This document shows, piece after piece, positions 9,491 to 18,507 of a stretch of 64,000 nt of DNA; position 1 is the first letter of the stretch, and every line of letters begins with the position of its first letter. A program made the position numbers and the translations under genes. The notes under the pieces were generated by a model that was not told the origin of the DNA, ran no database searches, and was given only the letters and a program-made list of their open reading frames with translations. The stretch covers positions 36,920 to 100,919 of the forward strand of contig JANQHD010000030.1 of the NCBI GenBank assembly GCA_028282805.1, in the 5' to 3' direction. Origin of the DNA: Phycisphaeraceae bacterium (lineage in GTDB: Bacteria > Planctomycetota > Phycisphaerae > Phycisphaerales > Zrk34).

Positions 9491-9578
9491 GCGGAATGTG
9501 AGAGTCATGGACATCGAACGGCCCGGGCCGGGACGGCCGGGCTCGCCTACTCAAACCTCAAGCCTCAAGCCTCACCCC

Positions 9579-10109
9579 TCAATCAATCCCGCACATCAGC
9601 TCGATGATCGACTCGCAGAACAGCGGCAGGTCGTCGGGCCGGCGGCTGGTGACCTGGTTGCGGTCGATCACGACCGGCTCGTCGACCCACTGCGCACCGG
9701 CGTTGATCAGGTCGTCCTTGATGCCGGGCGTCGAGGTCATGCGGTAGCCCTTGACGATGCCCGCTGAGATCGGGATCCACCCGGCGTGGCAGATGTGGGC
9801 CACGGGTTTGCCGGCGTGGTGGAAGGCGCGCGTCAGGGCGAGCACCTTTTCGTCGCGGCGGAGCTTGTCGGGCGCGAACCCGCCGGGGATGACCAGCGCA
9901 TCGAAGTCGGGTTCTTCCATCATGTCGATCGCGGCGTCGGCCACGCAGGGGTAGCCATGCTTGCCGTCGTAGGTCACACCCGCCTTGGGCCCCGCCACGG
10001 TCACCCCCGCGCCCTCTTCGATCAGGCGGAGCTTGGGGTACCACAGCTCGAGGTCTTCGTAGACGTGGTCGACGAACATGAGGATGTGCTTGCCGTTGAG
10101 TCTGCCCAT
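9579..10109 (-). CDS. DJ-1/PfpI family protein
   Basis: A 176-residue protein of the class I glutamine amidotransferase-like fold. The nucleophile elbow is HICHAGW (Cys near residue 101). The conserved Glu of the triad is seen early (YEDLELWYP), and VIPGGFAPDKLR is typical of the PfpI/YhbO subgroup. Members act as glyoxalase-, deglycase- or chaperone-like stress proteins, and the exact activity cannot be read from sequence. The ATG at 10109 fits the family start (NGKHILMFVDHVYED) and has TATAAT exactly 7 nt before it. Confidence 0.92.
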   Translation of the reverse strand: MGRLNGKHILMFVDHVYEDLELWYPKLRLIEEGAGVTVAGPKAGVTYDGKHGYPCVADAAIDMMEEPDFDALVIPGGFAPDKLRRDEKVLALTRAFHHAGKPVAHICHAGWIPISAGIVKGYRMTSTPGIKDDLINAGAQWVDEPVVIDRNQVTSRRPDDLPLFCESIIELMCGID

Positions 10110-10116
10110 GGGCGGG

Positions 10117-10122
10117 ATTATA
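10117..10122 (-). promoter_or_regulatory. Candidate leaderless -10 box for the PfpI gene
   Basis: Consensus TATAAT on the minus strand ends 7 nt before the ATG, leaving no room for a 5' leader. Confidence 0.6.
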
Positions 10123-10182
10123 CCCAAAACAAAACCCCGCTCGAACGGGCGGGGCTCGTTTGATGCGATTTGTTTGCCGGGG

Positions 10183-10527
10183 TCACGCGGCGCTGCGGGC
10201 GCGCCGGGTGCTGGGGTGCGGCAGCGTCGAGGGGCTGGCCATCTCCATCTGGCCCAGCCGACGCTCCATCATCTTCAGGCGGTGCTCGAAGCGGGCCAGC
10301 TGCTGGGTGAGTTGTTCGTGGGCGTTGGGCTGCCGGCGGGTCAACGCCTCGAGCAACCGGCGGCCGAGGCCGAGGCGTTGGTCGGCGTCGCGCGTGGCCG
10401 CACGCAGCGCCTCGACGCAGCGCTTCGAGTCGTCGAGCATCGATTGCCAGGCCTCGGAGACCTGCGTTTCGAGGATTTCATCGGGCTCGCCGTTGCGACG
10501 CCAAGGCACGAAGTCGTCGTTCGACAT
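10183..10527 (-). CDS. Small coiled-coil protein of unknown function
   Basis: A 114-residue charged protein, predicted mostly helical (residues 15-90: LETQVSEAWQSMLDDS through QLARFEHRLKMMERRLGQM), with a low-complexity Ser/Thr/Pro/Arg end. No signal peptide or membrane segment. A GGGGAG sequence about 9 nt before the ATG is a good ribosome binding site. Not recognised; it stands between the PfpI gene and a CPBP protease. Confidence 0.65.
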   Translation of the reverse strand: MSNDDFVPWRRNGEPDEILETQVSEAWQSMLDDSKRCVEALRAATRDADQRLGLGRRLLEALTRRQPNAHEQLTQQLARFEHRLKMMERRLGQMEMASPSTLPHPSTRRARSAA

Positions 10528-10572
10528 GATCCAACTCCCCCAACTCGGGTTCCAGTTGGAATATCGACCCGA

Positions 10573-11436
10573 TCAGGGGGCGACTTCATACGCCTGCTGG
10601 AGGAAAACCGTCAGGATGCTCAGGCCGTTGAACGCCGCGTGGATGAATATCGGGGCCCACAGCCGACCTGTTTTTTCGTAAACGTAACCCAGCCCCATCG
10701 CCAGCACCACGTACGCCGGCAGCGCCACGACAAGCGTGACCGGCACGACGCTGCCGATGTGGATCAATGCGAACACCACGCTCGCGATCATGATCGCCCA
10801 CCACCGGTTCGCCTCCGGCAGCAGGTGCCGCAGCGCGCTCTGCAACACGCCCCGGAAGATGACCTCTTCCACGATGGGCGCGCCGACAACCGCGACGACG
10901 CACAGCCCGACCACGGCCAGCCGGTCGTCGGACTCGGCGATGTGCTTCAAAATACCGTGCGCGATGCGCGGCAGCTCGTAACCCAGATCGGTCACGATGA
11001 TGCCCAGCACCAGCATGGTCATCATCGTCGCGGGGATGATGTAAGCCGTGACCTTGAACGTCTGCCACGTGGACCAGATCGGTCGATCAAACCGCAAACC
11101 CAGCCCCGCCAGTTTTTCGTCGAACGCCGCCCGCGAGCGGACCACGACAAATCCGAGCATCGGCAGCACGCACACAAACGCCGCGGTGCTTACCAACAAC
11201 ATGTCACGCGCGGTCTGGTCATCGCTGAGCAGCGGTTTGACCAGCATCGCCCCCACGCCCTGGCCCACGATCCAAAGCCCCACGGTGATCAACAGGTCGC
11301 CGGGGGTCAGCCCGCCGCAGCGTTTGGGGGCGTCGGCGAAGGTGTCGGGCTCGAACAGGCCGCGGAACATCATCCAGATGAACCCGCCGCCGGTCAGCAG
11401 GACCAGGAAACCATGGATGTACGCGGTTTGAGGCAT
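10573..11436 (-). CDS. CPBP-family intramembrane metalloprotease
   Basis: A 287-residue polytopic membrane protein with about seven hydrophobic segments. The CPBP/Abi (CAAX protease-like) motifs are present: EEVIFRGVLQSAL (EExxxR, near residue 200), FALIHIG (the H-containing motif 2) and FIHAAFNG (motif 3). These residues make the glutamic protease site in the membrane. Substrates of bacterial members are mostly unknown. The start MPQTAYIHG at 11436 is chosen because everything further upstream in this frame is antisense to trpC. It is divergent from trpC with 57 nt between them. Confidence 0.9.
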   Translation of the reverse strand: MPQTAYIHGFLVLLTGGGFIWMMFRGLFEPDTFADAPKRCGGLTPGDLLITVGLWIVGQGVGAMLVKPLLSDDQTARDMLLVSTAAFVCVLPMLGFVVVRSRAAFDEKLAGLGLRFDRPIWSTWQTFKVTAYIIPATMMTMLVLGIIVTDLGYELPRIAHGILKHIAESDDRLAVVGLCVVAVVGAPIVEEVIFRGVLQSALRHLLPEANRWWAIMIASVVFALIHIGSVVPVTLVVALPAYVVLAMGLGYVYEKTGRLWAPIFIHAAFNGLSILTVFLQQAYEVAP

Positions 11437-11493
11437 GTGGGGCTCGGGCCTAAACTGTGCCGCCTTGGTTCGGTAGCCGATGAAAGAGTTAGC

Positions 11494-12297
11494 GTGGCGA
11501 ACATACTTGAACAGATCGTGGCCGACAAACGCGCCGAGGTCGCCGCGGCCAAGGCGGAGCTGCCGCTCGAACGCCTCGAGGCCGAGGCCGTGCACACCCC
11601 CCGCCCGCGCAACTTCTTCAAGGCCGTCACGCAGAAACGCGACCGCGTCAACGTCATCGCCGAGGTCAAGAAGGCCTCGCCCTCGGCCGGGCTGATCCGC
11701 GAGGACTTCGACCCCGTCGCCCTCGCCCAGGCCTACGAACGGGGCGGCGCGGCGGCGATCAGCTGCCTGACCGATGAGAAGTATTTTCAGGGCTCGCTCA
11801 AGTACCTCAAGAAGATCAAGCGGGCCGTCGACCTGCCCGTGCTGCGCAAGGATTTTTTGATCGACAAGTACCAGCTGTTCGAGGCCCGGATGGCCGGCGC
11901 CGACGCGGTGCTGCTGATCGCCGAGTGCCTGACCGAGGGCGAGCTGGTCGACATGCTCATCTGCGCCACACAGCTCAAGCTGACCGTGTTGCTCGAGGTG
12001 CACGACACCGACTCGCTGCTGCGCGTCCGCCACCACATCGGCTTCCCGCACTCGCAGTACTGCCTGCTGGGCATCAACAACCGCGACCTGAAGTCGATGA
12101 CCACCGACCTCAACCACACGCTGCGCATGCTGCACCTGGTGGAGAACACCGACATCCTCGTCTCCGAGTCGGGCATCCGCACGCACGAGGACGTCGCCAA
12201 GCTGCGCGAGGCCGGCGTCAACGCGGTGCTGGTCGGCGAGCACCTGATGAAACAGCCCGACGTCGAAACCGCGCTGCGCGATCTGATCAACGGGTAA
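11494..12297 (+). CDS. trpC: Indole-3-glycerol phosphate synthase
   Basis: Fourth step of tryptophan synthesis, ring closure of CdRP to indole glycerol phosphate. The 267-residue TIM barrel has VIAEVKKASPSAG, the PVLRKDFLIDKYQ strand with catalytic Lys, LLIAECL, LLEVHD, GINNRDLKSM and SESGIRTHED, all in family order. The start is a GTG at 11494 (VANILEQIVADKRAEV). No other trp genes are adjacent, so it appears to be a scattered single gene. Confidence 0.97.
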   Translation: MANILEQIVADKRAEVAAAKAELPLERLEAEAVHTPRPRNFFKAVTQKRDRVNVIAEVKKASPSAGLIREDFDPVALAQAYERGGAAAISCLTDEKYFQGSLKYLKKIKRAVDLPVLRKDFLIDKYQLFEARMAGADAVLLIAECLTEGELVDMLICATQLKLTVLLEVHDTDSLLRVRHHIGFPHSQYCLLGINNRDLKSMTTDLNHTLRMLHLVENTDILVSESGIRTHEDVAKLREAGVNAVLVGEHLMKQPDVETALRDLING

Positions 12298-12309
12298 GCA
12301 AAAGAGCGG

Positions 12310-12624
12310 TCACGCCGTCAGGTCGATGTGGTTTGGGTCGTCGTCACCGACGGGCGCGACGTTGTCGCGCTGGTCCTCGTGCTGCTGCTGGCGCTTGCGC
12401 CGGTGCTCTTCCTCGGCTTGCTGCTGCTTGCGGACCTGCAGGTGCTGGGCCTCGGCCTCGTTGGAGTCCTCGACGGCAGAGGTGTGCTTCTCGAGCAGTT
12501 GCTTCATCTTGCGGGTGCGCTCGGCCTTGTCGTTCTGCTGCGCGTCGTTGGCGCGCGACACCTGCCCCTGCTGCAGCGCAGCCTGGTTCAGCGATCCGGC
12601 GATACCGTTGGGGATGCTGCTCAT
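12310..12624 (-). CDS. Small Gln/Glu-rich helical protein
   Basis: A 104-residue protein without recognised domain. It is rich in Gln, Glu, Arg and Lys, with a long helical stretch (residues 15-85, including RKQQQAEEEHRRKRQQQHED) that would form a coiled coil. There is no signal peptide. It ends 12 nt from trpC, converging on it. Composition and an orderly start (MSSIPNGIAGSLNQAALQQGQ region) favour a real gene; function unknown. Confidence 0.55.
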   Translation of the reverse strand: MSSIPNGIAGSLNQAALQQGQVSRANDAQQNDKAERTRKMKQLLEKHTSAVEDSNEAEAQHLQVRKQQQAEEEHRRKRQQQHEDQRDNVAPVGDDDPNHIDLTA

Positions 12625-12741
12625 GGCTTGACCCTGCCGTGCTCACGCGTCACGACGAGACCTCTACCCTATCTATCGGCAAAAGCCTGTGGGTGGGTTT
12701 AAGCCACGCCAAGAACAGGGCTTATAGGCCACGCAGGGGCG

Positions 12742-14559
12742 TTATTCGCTGTTTTGATCCGGCTCGCCGACCTTGACCGCCAGCAGGGTCACGTCGTCGT
12801 TCTGGTCCTTGAGGCCGATGAAGCGGCGCATCTGCCAGAGCACGTGGTTGACGATCCCCCGGGCCGGGCCCGCCGCGGTGTCGAGGATCGCCTGCCGCAC
12901 GCGTCGCCGGCCGAACTTCTCGTGGTCGAAGTTCATCGCGTCGGTCAGGCCGTCGGAGTACGCGACCAGCACGTCGCCCGGTTGCAGGTCGACGATGCCC
13001 TTGTCGAACTCGGCCTCGCCGTCGACGCCGAGCACCATGCCGCCATCGGTCAGCTCGATGAACTTGCCGTCGCGCAACAGCAGCGCCGGGTCGTGGCCCG
13101 CCGAGCAGTAGGTCATGCGGCGTGAGCGCGTGTCGAGCGTGGCGTAGAACACGGTCGCGAACTCGTTATCGAGCGTGTCGCGCGAGAGCCCGGCGTTGAC
13201 CTTGGCCATGACCTCGTCCAGGTCGTAGGTGTCCTCGGCGTGGGCGCGGAACGCGGCGCGCACCGTCGCCATCAGCAGGCTCGCCGGCACGCCCTTGCCC
13301 ACCACGTCGCCCACGATCAGCCCCAGGCTGTGCTCGAGCGGCATGTAGTCGTAGAAGTCGCCGCCCAACTCGAAGCACGGCTCGTACCGCCCGGCCACGT
13401 CGAACGGCGGCATCTTCGGCGCCTCGGCCGGCATCAAACGGCGCTGCACCTGCCCCGCGAGCTTGACCTGGCGCTGGACCCGCCGGGCCTCGCTGCGGTC
13501 GGCGGCCAGGCGCACGTTCTGGATCGCCGCCGCCGCGGCCTGCGCCAACGCCAGCAACAGGTTCTGCTCGAACTCCGTGAAGTGCCGTGTCTCGGCGGTG
13601 TACACGCGCATCACGCCCACCTGCTGGCCGCGGTAGATCATGCCCGCCGACAGGATCGACGCCAGCCCCTCGCGCTCCGCGTCCTGCGGGTACAACACGC
13701 GTGGGTCGGTCGCCATGTCCTCGACGTACACCACCCGGCCGGTCAGCGACACCATGTCGATCGGGCTTTTTTCGAGGATGATCGGGCCCTTCTGCATGTA
13801 CGCCTTGCTCAAGCCGAACACCGCCTCGGGCTGCAGGCGGTCGCCCGCCTCGTTGAGCAGGCGGATCGACGCGGCCTTCACGTTGATCACCTCGGTCGCG
13901 CTGGCGGCAACGACCTTCAGCACGTGTTCCACGTCGCGCTGGCCGGCCAACAACGCGCCCAACCGGTACAACGTGCTCAGCTCGTCGGCGCGCTGCCGCA
14001 CCGCGATGTCCTGCCGGCACACCTCGGCGATCACGTCGGCCAGCAGGTACACGAACCGCACCGCCTCGCTCTCGCGCCCGCTGATGATCGACTGGATCGA
14101 CTTGCAGAACGCCCCACGGTGTTCGCCGGCGATGGCGAAGCGGTCGGCCAACTGCTCGCACGTCTCGCCGCCCGGCTGCGCGCCCGCGCCGAGCCGTTCG
14201 CCGGTCAGCACGATCGCGCCCATCCGGCGGTCGTTGACGAGGATCGGCACCTCGAAGCGTTCCTTCAGCGGGCCGGCGCCGTCGGCGCGCAGCGTGTCGC
14301 GCAGGGCCTGCTCGCGCTCGGCCTGCCGCTCGTCGGTCACGGTCGGCTGGGTGATGGCGGCGTTGTCGGCGTCGATGATCACCGCCTCCAGCCCCGTCAC
14401 CGCGGTGAAGCCGTCCTGGATCTCCTGCAGCGCCGCGGTGTTCAGGTGCCGGGTCAGTTGTGGTTGAAAGCGTTCGGCCTGCTTCGAAGAGACAGCCGAG
14501 GCGCTCGACGCGATGGGCCGCGTCGTGTCGTTGGAATTCGCGTTAGTCAATGAACTCAC
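12742..14559 (-). CDS. PocR-GAF-PP2C (SpoIIE-type) phosphatase
   Basis: A 605-residue signalling protein. Residues about 38-190 resemble a PocR ligand-binding domain (LQEIQDGFTAVTGLEAVIID and CEQLADRFAIA). Residues about 205-350 form a GAF domain with the ATEVINVKAASIRLLNE start. The PP2C SpoIIE domain runs from about 390 with GGDFYDY, GDVVGKG, AYSDGLTDAM and DDVTLLAV acidic motifs. It is the second such phosphatase in the window, with a different sensor. The start overlaps the stop of the upstream TPR-like gene by 4 nt (ATGA), so the two are translationally coupled. Confidence 0.9.
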   Translation of the reverse strand: MSSLTNANSNDTTRPIASSASAVSSKQAERFQPQLTRHLNTAALQEIQDGFTAVTGLEAVIIDADNAAITQPTVTDERQAEREQALRDTLRADGAGPLKERFEVPILVNDRRMGAIVLTGERLGAGAQPGGETCEQLADRFAIAGEHRGAFCKSIQSIISGRESEAVRFVYLLADVIAEVCRQDIAVRQRADELSTLYRLGALLAGQRDVEHVLKVVAASATEVINVKAASIRLLNEAGDRLQPEAVFGLSKAYMQKGPIILEKSPIDMVSLTGRVVYVEDMATDPRVLYPQDAEREGLASILSAGMIYRGQQVGVMRVYTAETRHFTEFEQNLLLALAQAAAAAIQNVRLAADRSEARRVQRQVKLAGQVQRRLMPAEAPKMPPFDVAGRYEPCFELGGDFYDYMPLEHSLGLIVGDVVGKGVPASLLMATVRAAFRAHAEDTYDLDEVMAKVNAGLSRDTLDNEFATVFYATLDTRSRRMTYCSAGHDPALLLRDGKFIELTDGGMVLGVDGEAEFDKGIVDLQPGDVLVAYSDGLTDAMNFDHEKFGRRRVRQAILDTAAGPARGIVNHVLWQMRRFIGLKDQNDDVTLLAVKVGEPDQNSE

Positions 14560-16262
14560 TGGTCGGTTATTTCAGGCGGGTCGCTGGCCACGGCCGTGGG
14601 GTCGACCCACAGCCGGCGGAGCAGCGGGATTAGCGTGTCTTCCGGGTTGCGCTTCTTCAGCTCGTCCAACGCGCGGTTGCAGGCGTTGTGGTCGCCCTGC
14701 TGGTAGGCGATGTAGGCGAGCATCAGCGCCGGCTCGGTGGCCTTGGGCGTGATCTCCAACTGGTGCTCGAGGTGCTGGCGCGACTTGGCCAGCCGCTCGG
14801 CGGGCGGCAGCAACGGGCTCTCGTACTTCGTGGTGATCAGCTCGGGGTGCGCGTTGAGCAGCTTGCGCAGCGTGCGGGTGGCGCTGAGGTACAGGCCCGC
14901 GCCGAGCTGCGCGTGCACCCGGCCGGCCACGGCCAGCGGGTGGTCGGGCTTGTGGACCAGCGCCGCGGCGTACGCCGAGTCGGCGTCGAAGTAACGCTTG
15001 TTGGCCATGTGCTGCTCGGCCCTGGTCAACGCGTTGTTGAGGAAGTTCTCCGAAGAGCCGGCCAACGACTTGACGGGCCGCTTGTCGCCTTCCAGCTTCT
15101 TGATCAGTTCCTGCAGCGAGTCGGACGCCGCTTCGGTCTTGCCGGTTTCGTCACCCAGGTCGTCGGTCTTCAGGTCCGGGTCATCGGTTTCGGCCTGGTC
15201 GGACTCGCGCGGCACGATCAGCCGGTCGCGCGGGGCGTCGTCATCCGTTTTCTTGTCTTCTTCGCCGCGCAGGCGTCGCAGCATGTCTTCGTACACGTCT
15301 TCGCCGGGCGCGACCTGGCGATCGCCGACCCCGCGGTTGAGTGATCGGCTGAGCAGGCGTGCGGTCTCCGCGCTGTCGACGGCGTTGATGCCGTTGACCT
15401 GTGACAACTGGATCTGGCCGCCGATGCGTTCGCCGAGCGTGAGGGGCAGCGGCTCGATGCGGTAATCCCGCGACGAAAGACGCCCGGGTATCTCCTGCTC
15501 GGCCTGGTCGCCGTCCAGCGGCGCCGGCGAGGCGCCGGCGAGCGATTGGGCGGCCTGGCCGGTCACCCGGTTCATCGAATCGTAAGCGGCGCTGCCGCCG
15601 TAGGGGTTGACCCTCGGCCGGCGCAGGCGCAGGTCCAACCCGCCGGTGGCCAACTCGAGCGAGCGCCCGCCCCGGCCGGCTTCGGTCAGGGGCGCGTTGC
15701 GTGCGAAGCTGTAGGCATCGACCCGCTGGTTGCGCACCACGAGTTGGTTCGCCAACTGGACGGCCCCGGTGGAATCGGTGTTGCGCACGGTCGCCGCGTT
15801 GCCGTAGGGCGAGCTGACGCCCGTGATGCTGCCGGCGACGGCCCCGGTGCCGGGACGCGAGAGGACCTGCCCCCCGCCGTTCCAAGACGATTGGAACCGG
15901 TTGGTGAAGTGACCAGTCCAGTTGCCGACGGTGCCGGCGCGGTACAGGCTGCTGCCGGCCGAGGCGCGCTGGAAGCGGTAAACCAGGTCGCCGCCCAGCG
16001 TGCCGGAGAACTCACCGGGGGCGCGGTAGCCGATCTGACCACGGAAGTTGCTCAAGCCACCGACGTTGCCGGTGACCAGCGCGTTCTGGTACTGGCCCGC
16101 GGTGTTCTCCACGCGCGCGGTGTTGTAGCCGTACGAACCCTGTTGGAGCGAGCGGTCGAGCCCTCGGCCGTCGCCCAGCGCGTACTGGCCGTAAGCGCCG
16201 GGGGCGATCGACAAGCACACAGCAACACCAAGGCACAACGATAACGTGATGAGTCGGTTCAT
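14556..16262 (-). CDS. Exported protein with TPR-like C-terminal part
   Basis: A 568-residue protein with a signal peptide (LITLSLCLGVAVCLSIAPGAYG, cleavage after AYG). The middle is Gly/Asn/Arg-rich and low in complexity. An acidic linker follows near residue 340. The C-terminal 170 residues are helical and TPR-like (RAEQHMANKRYFDADSAYA, LAYIAYQQGDHNACNRALDEL). It probably acts in the cell envelope as a scaffold. A TATAAT lies about 30 nt upstream of the ATG. It is the first gene of a coupled pair with the PocR-GAF-PP2C phosphatase, which hints that the two share a pathway. Confidence 0.8.
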   Translation of the reverse strand: MNRLITLSLCLGVAVCLSIAPGAYGQYALGDGRGLDRSLQQGSYGYNTARVENTAGQYQNALVTGNVGGLSNFRGQIGYRAPGEFSGTLGGDLVYRFQRASAGSSLYRAGTVGNWTGHFTNRFQSSWNGGGQVLSRPGTGAVAGSITGVSSPYGNAATVRNTDSTGAVQLANQLVVRNQRVDAYSFARNAPLTEAGRGGRSLELATGGLDLRLRRPRVNPYGGSAAYDSMNRVTGQAAQSLAGASPAPLDGDQAEQEIPGRLSSRDYRIEPLPLTLGERIGGQIQLSQVNGINAVDSAETARLLSRSLNRGVGDRQVAPGEDVYEDMLRRLRGEEDKKTDDDAPRDRLIVPRESDQAETDDPDLKTDDLGDETGKTEAASDSLQELIKKLEGDKRPVKSLAGSSENFLNNALTRAEQHMANKRYFDADSAYAAALVHKPDHPLAVAGRVHAQLGAGLYLSATRTLRKLLNAHPELITTKYESPLLPPAERLAKSRQHLEHQLEITPKATEPALMLAYIAYQQGDHNACNRALDELKKRNPEDTLIPLLRRLWVDPTAVASDPPEITDQ

Positions 16263-16351
16263 GACCAGGTCCTCATAGTGCACGCCATTATACCCTAGCA
16301 TCGGCCCTCGGCGGCCGTGGTTGTGGTAAAAATCGGGTTAAAGTGGCTTTA

Positions 16352-16729
16352 TCAGCCCGCAGACCGCAACGCCGGCCGATCGACGAACGTGCATTCGAGG
16401 TAGCGGGCGACGTAGTCGATGACGCTCTGGGTCTCGGGGATGTCGGGATTATCGGTCGAGCCCATCGGCTCGAACCGCATGCCCTTGAACCGCCGCACCG
16501 CGTCGGGCAGCGACAGGCCGTATTGCAGCGACAGGCTGAACGCCCGGCAGAAGCCCTGCAACAACCCGCTGAGCGTCGAGCCTTCCTTGGCCATCTTGAT
16601 GAAGATCTCGCCGGGTTGACCTTGTTCGGTCAGGCCGATCGTCAGGTAACCCTCGAAGCCCACGATGGAGAACTTGTGGGTGATCGAGTCACGCGTGGGG
16701 GGCAGTTGATGTCGGCACGAATCGATCAT
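16352..16729 (-). CDS. Stand-alone ribonucleotide reductase TSCPD domain
   Basis: A 125-residue protein that matches the C-terminal domain of adenosylcobalamin-dependent (class II) ribonucleotide reductases. Seen are RHQLPPTRDSITHKFSI, GYLTIGLTEQGQPGEIFIKM, the AKEGSTLSGL helix start and RFEPMGSTDNPDI. No catalytic barrel is encoded next to it. It could work as a separate subunit of a split enzyme or as an independent protein. Start MIDSCRHQ at 16729 is chosen on family match; the frame is open to 16786. No SD is evident. Confidence 0.8.
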   Translation of the reverse strand: MIDSCRHQLPPTRDSITHKFSIVGFEGYLTIGLTEQGQPGEIFIKMAKEGSTLSGLLQGFCRAFSLSLQYGLSLPDAVRRFKGMRFEPMGSTDNPDIPETQSVIDYVARYLECTFVDRPALRSAG

Positions 16730-16818
16730 CCGCAGCGTTCCTCGCAAACACAAGACAAACCAAAACCGTCCGGCGGACGGATACATACATCGGCGGCGGC
16801 GTGGCGCGGGCTTGAAAG

Positions 16819-17565
16819 TTAGGTGCTGCCGATGATCAGCCGGCTGATCGGCTGCAGCAGCGAGGGGACCAGCGTGTCGGCCAACAGCTGCTCGCCGCGG
16901 ATGCGCATCGCGTCGAGCAACAGGGGCAGCTCGTCGACCTTGCCCACCGGGCCGGGCCGGCGGAGCGTGCAGAAGATGCTCAGCGGCTCGGTGCGGTAGC
17001 GTTCGTGGCGGACCTGGCCGGGGGTGGTGCGGGCCTTGACCTCGAAGTAGACGCGCAGGTCGTCGTCATCGTCGAACGAAACGCCCAACACCGGCTGCAG
17101 GTCGATCGGTTGGGCGCCGGGCAGGTCGAGCAGCGGCGCCATGGGGCTGCCCTGGAACAGCGCCTCGGCGACGACCTGGTGGTGGTTGGCTTTGCACTCG
17201 AGGTCGAAGCCGTACATCAACTCGAGGTGCTCGATGTCGAGCGGGCTGATGGTCAGGAAGTATGGCGACAGCTCGAGGACCTTGCGGTGGAGGCTGTAGG
17301 CCTCGGTCATCGACTCGGGGTTGACCTGGCCCGAGCGGATGGACTGACGCCGCAGGGCCAGCCATTGGTAGGCGCCCTCGCGGCGTGGGGATTCGAGCGC
17401 CAGCTCGTCGCTGTAGCGTTTGAACCGGTGCATCTCGGGCAGTTCGGCCCTGAACCGGTCGAACAGGTGCAGCACCGTCTCGCGGTCCTTGGGCAGGTCC
17501 AACTTCAGCGCGAGCTTCTGATTGACATAAAAATCGGTGCACAGGGCGCCGAAACTGGTAGCCAT
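16819..17565 (-). CDS. Conserved-looking protein of unknown function
   Basis: A 248-residue soluble protein with no signal peptide or known motif. The first half is helical and charged. The central part has acidic DDDDD and hydrophobic strands (DLRVYFEVKARTTPG), and a C-terminal helical part follows. Balanced composition and clear codon bias support a real gene. A minus-strand TATACT (17633-17638) lies about 68 nt upstream. Beside the TSCPD-domain gene, possibly in one transcript. Confidence 0.75.
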   Translation of the reverse strand: MATSFGALCTDFYVNQKLALKLDLPKDRETVLHLFDRFRAELPEMHRFKRYSDELALESPRREGAYQWLALRRQSIRSGQVNPESMTEAYSLHRKVLELSPYFLTISPLDIEHLELMYGFDLECKANHHQVVAEALFQGSPMAPLLDLPGAQPIDLQPVLGVSFDDDDDLRVYFEVKARTTPGQVRHERYRTEPLSIFCTLRRPGPVGKVDELPLLLDAMRIRGEQLLADTLVPSLLQPISRLIIGST

Positions 17566-17733
17566 GGTTGATCATCCCTCAACGGTCGCGGCGGGGTGCA
17601 CCCTCGAGCCGCCCGGTCGTGTTCACACGTTCAGTATAGTGCCCTGACCGCGCCTCAGCCACCGCTTGGCCGCATGGCCGAACGCCGGGGCATCTGCTAG
17701 AATCACTCGTCTGACCGCACGGAGTGGATAGAC

Positions 17734-18480
17734 ATGGGCCTGAATGAAGCGTTGAGTGAGCTTAACCTCGTCGAGCAACAGGTGCGCGGATTGGAAAGCC
17801 GCCTGGACGGGGCGCGCCGCATGGTGCGTGCCCAAGAGATCAAGGCCGACCAGCTCACCCAGCAACACCACGAACTAACCAGCCAGTTGAAGCACACGCA
17901 GGCGCAGGCCGCGAACATCGAGAACGACGTGAAGGGCGCCGAGCAGCGCATCGCCACGCTCCGCGAGCAGATGAACAGCGTGAAGACGAACAAGGAGTAC
18001 TCGGCGATGCTCGTCGAGGTCAACACGCTCAAGACCGACAAGGGCAAGCTCGAAGAACAGGCGCTGGAATTGCTCGGCCAGGTCGACCAGTTCCAGTCGG
18101 AGATCGACGAGCTGGACAAGGTGCTCGCCGACCAATCGAAGGTGAAGGCGCACGCCGAGAAAGAGCTGGCCGACCGCACGGCCGAGGTTGGCGAACGGCT
18201 CGCCGAGCTGAAGCTCGAGCGGGCCGAGAAAGCCAAGCCCGTGCCGCCCGAAGTGCTCGATATCTTCGAGCGCATGGCCGAGAACTTCGACGGCGAAGCG
18301 ATGGCCCCCGTCGTGGAACAAGACCGCCGCAGGATGGAATACATCTGCGGCGGTTGTTACATGACGATCCCCGTGGAGATGGTCAACCGCCTGATCACGC
18401 AGGACAAGCTGACCCGTTGCACCAGCTGCCAGCGCATCCTGTACATCGAGCAGGAACTCAAGGCCGAGATGGGCACCTAG
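17734..18480 (+). CDS. Coiled-coil protein with C4 zinc ribbon (DUF164/zf-RING_7)
   Basis: A 248-residue protein with a long antiparallel coiled coil (residues 5-175) and then a C4 zinc ribbon: CGGCYMTIP near residue 207 and CTSCQRILYIE near 230. This is the CT398/Rv2229c-like family, whose members bind other proteins and possibly nucleic acids. The downstream gene encodes an RNase H-like protein; the same neighbour pair (zinc ribbon plus RNase H) is known from mycobacteria. A GGAG about 9 nt before the ATG and a TAGAAT near 17698 suggest a leadered start. Confidence 0.9.
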   Translation: MGLNEALSELNLVEQQVRGLESRLDGARRMVRAQEIKADQLTQQHHELTSQLKHTQAQAANIENDVKGAEQRIATLREQMNSVKTNKEYSAMLVEVNTLKTDKGKLEEQALELLGQVDQFQSEIDELDKVLADQSKVKAHAEKELADRTAEVGERLAELKLERAEKAKPVPPEVLDIFERMAENFDGEAMAPVVEQDRRRMEYICGGCYMTIPVEMVNRLITQDKLTRCTSCQRILYIEQELKAEMGT

Positions 18481-18507
18481 TAAACCGCCGCCACCCGCAG
18501 ACAACCC

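Noticed and set aside
10078..11493. Long plus-strand open frame fused in front of trpC
   Set aside because: It is antisense to the CPBP protease gene and has His/Gln/Arg-rich composition typical of GC-rich shadow frames. The TrpC family start fits GTG 11494.
11437..12243. N-terminal extension of the CPBP protease frame
   Set aside because: This part is antisense to trpC and resembles no protein; the hydrophobic protease begins at MPQTAYIHG.
13240..14553. Large plus-strand frame opposite the PocR-GAF-PP2C gene
   Set aside because: Antisense to a gene with clear PP2C motifs, and low-complexity translation.
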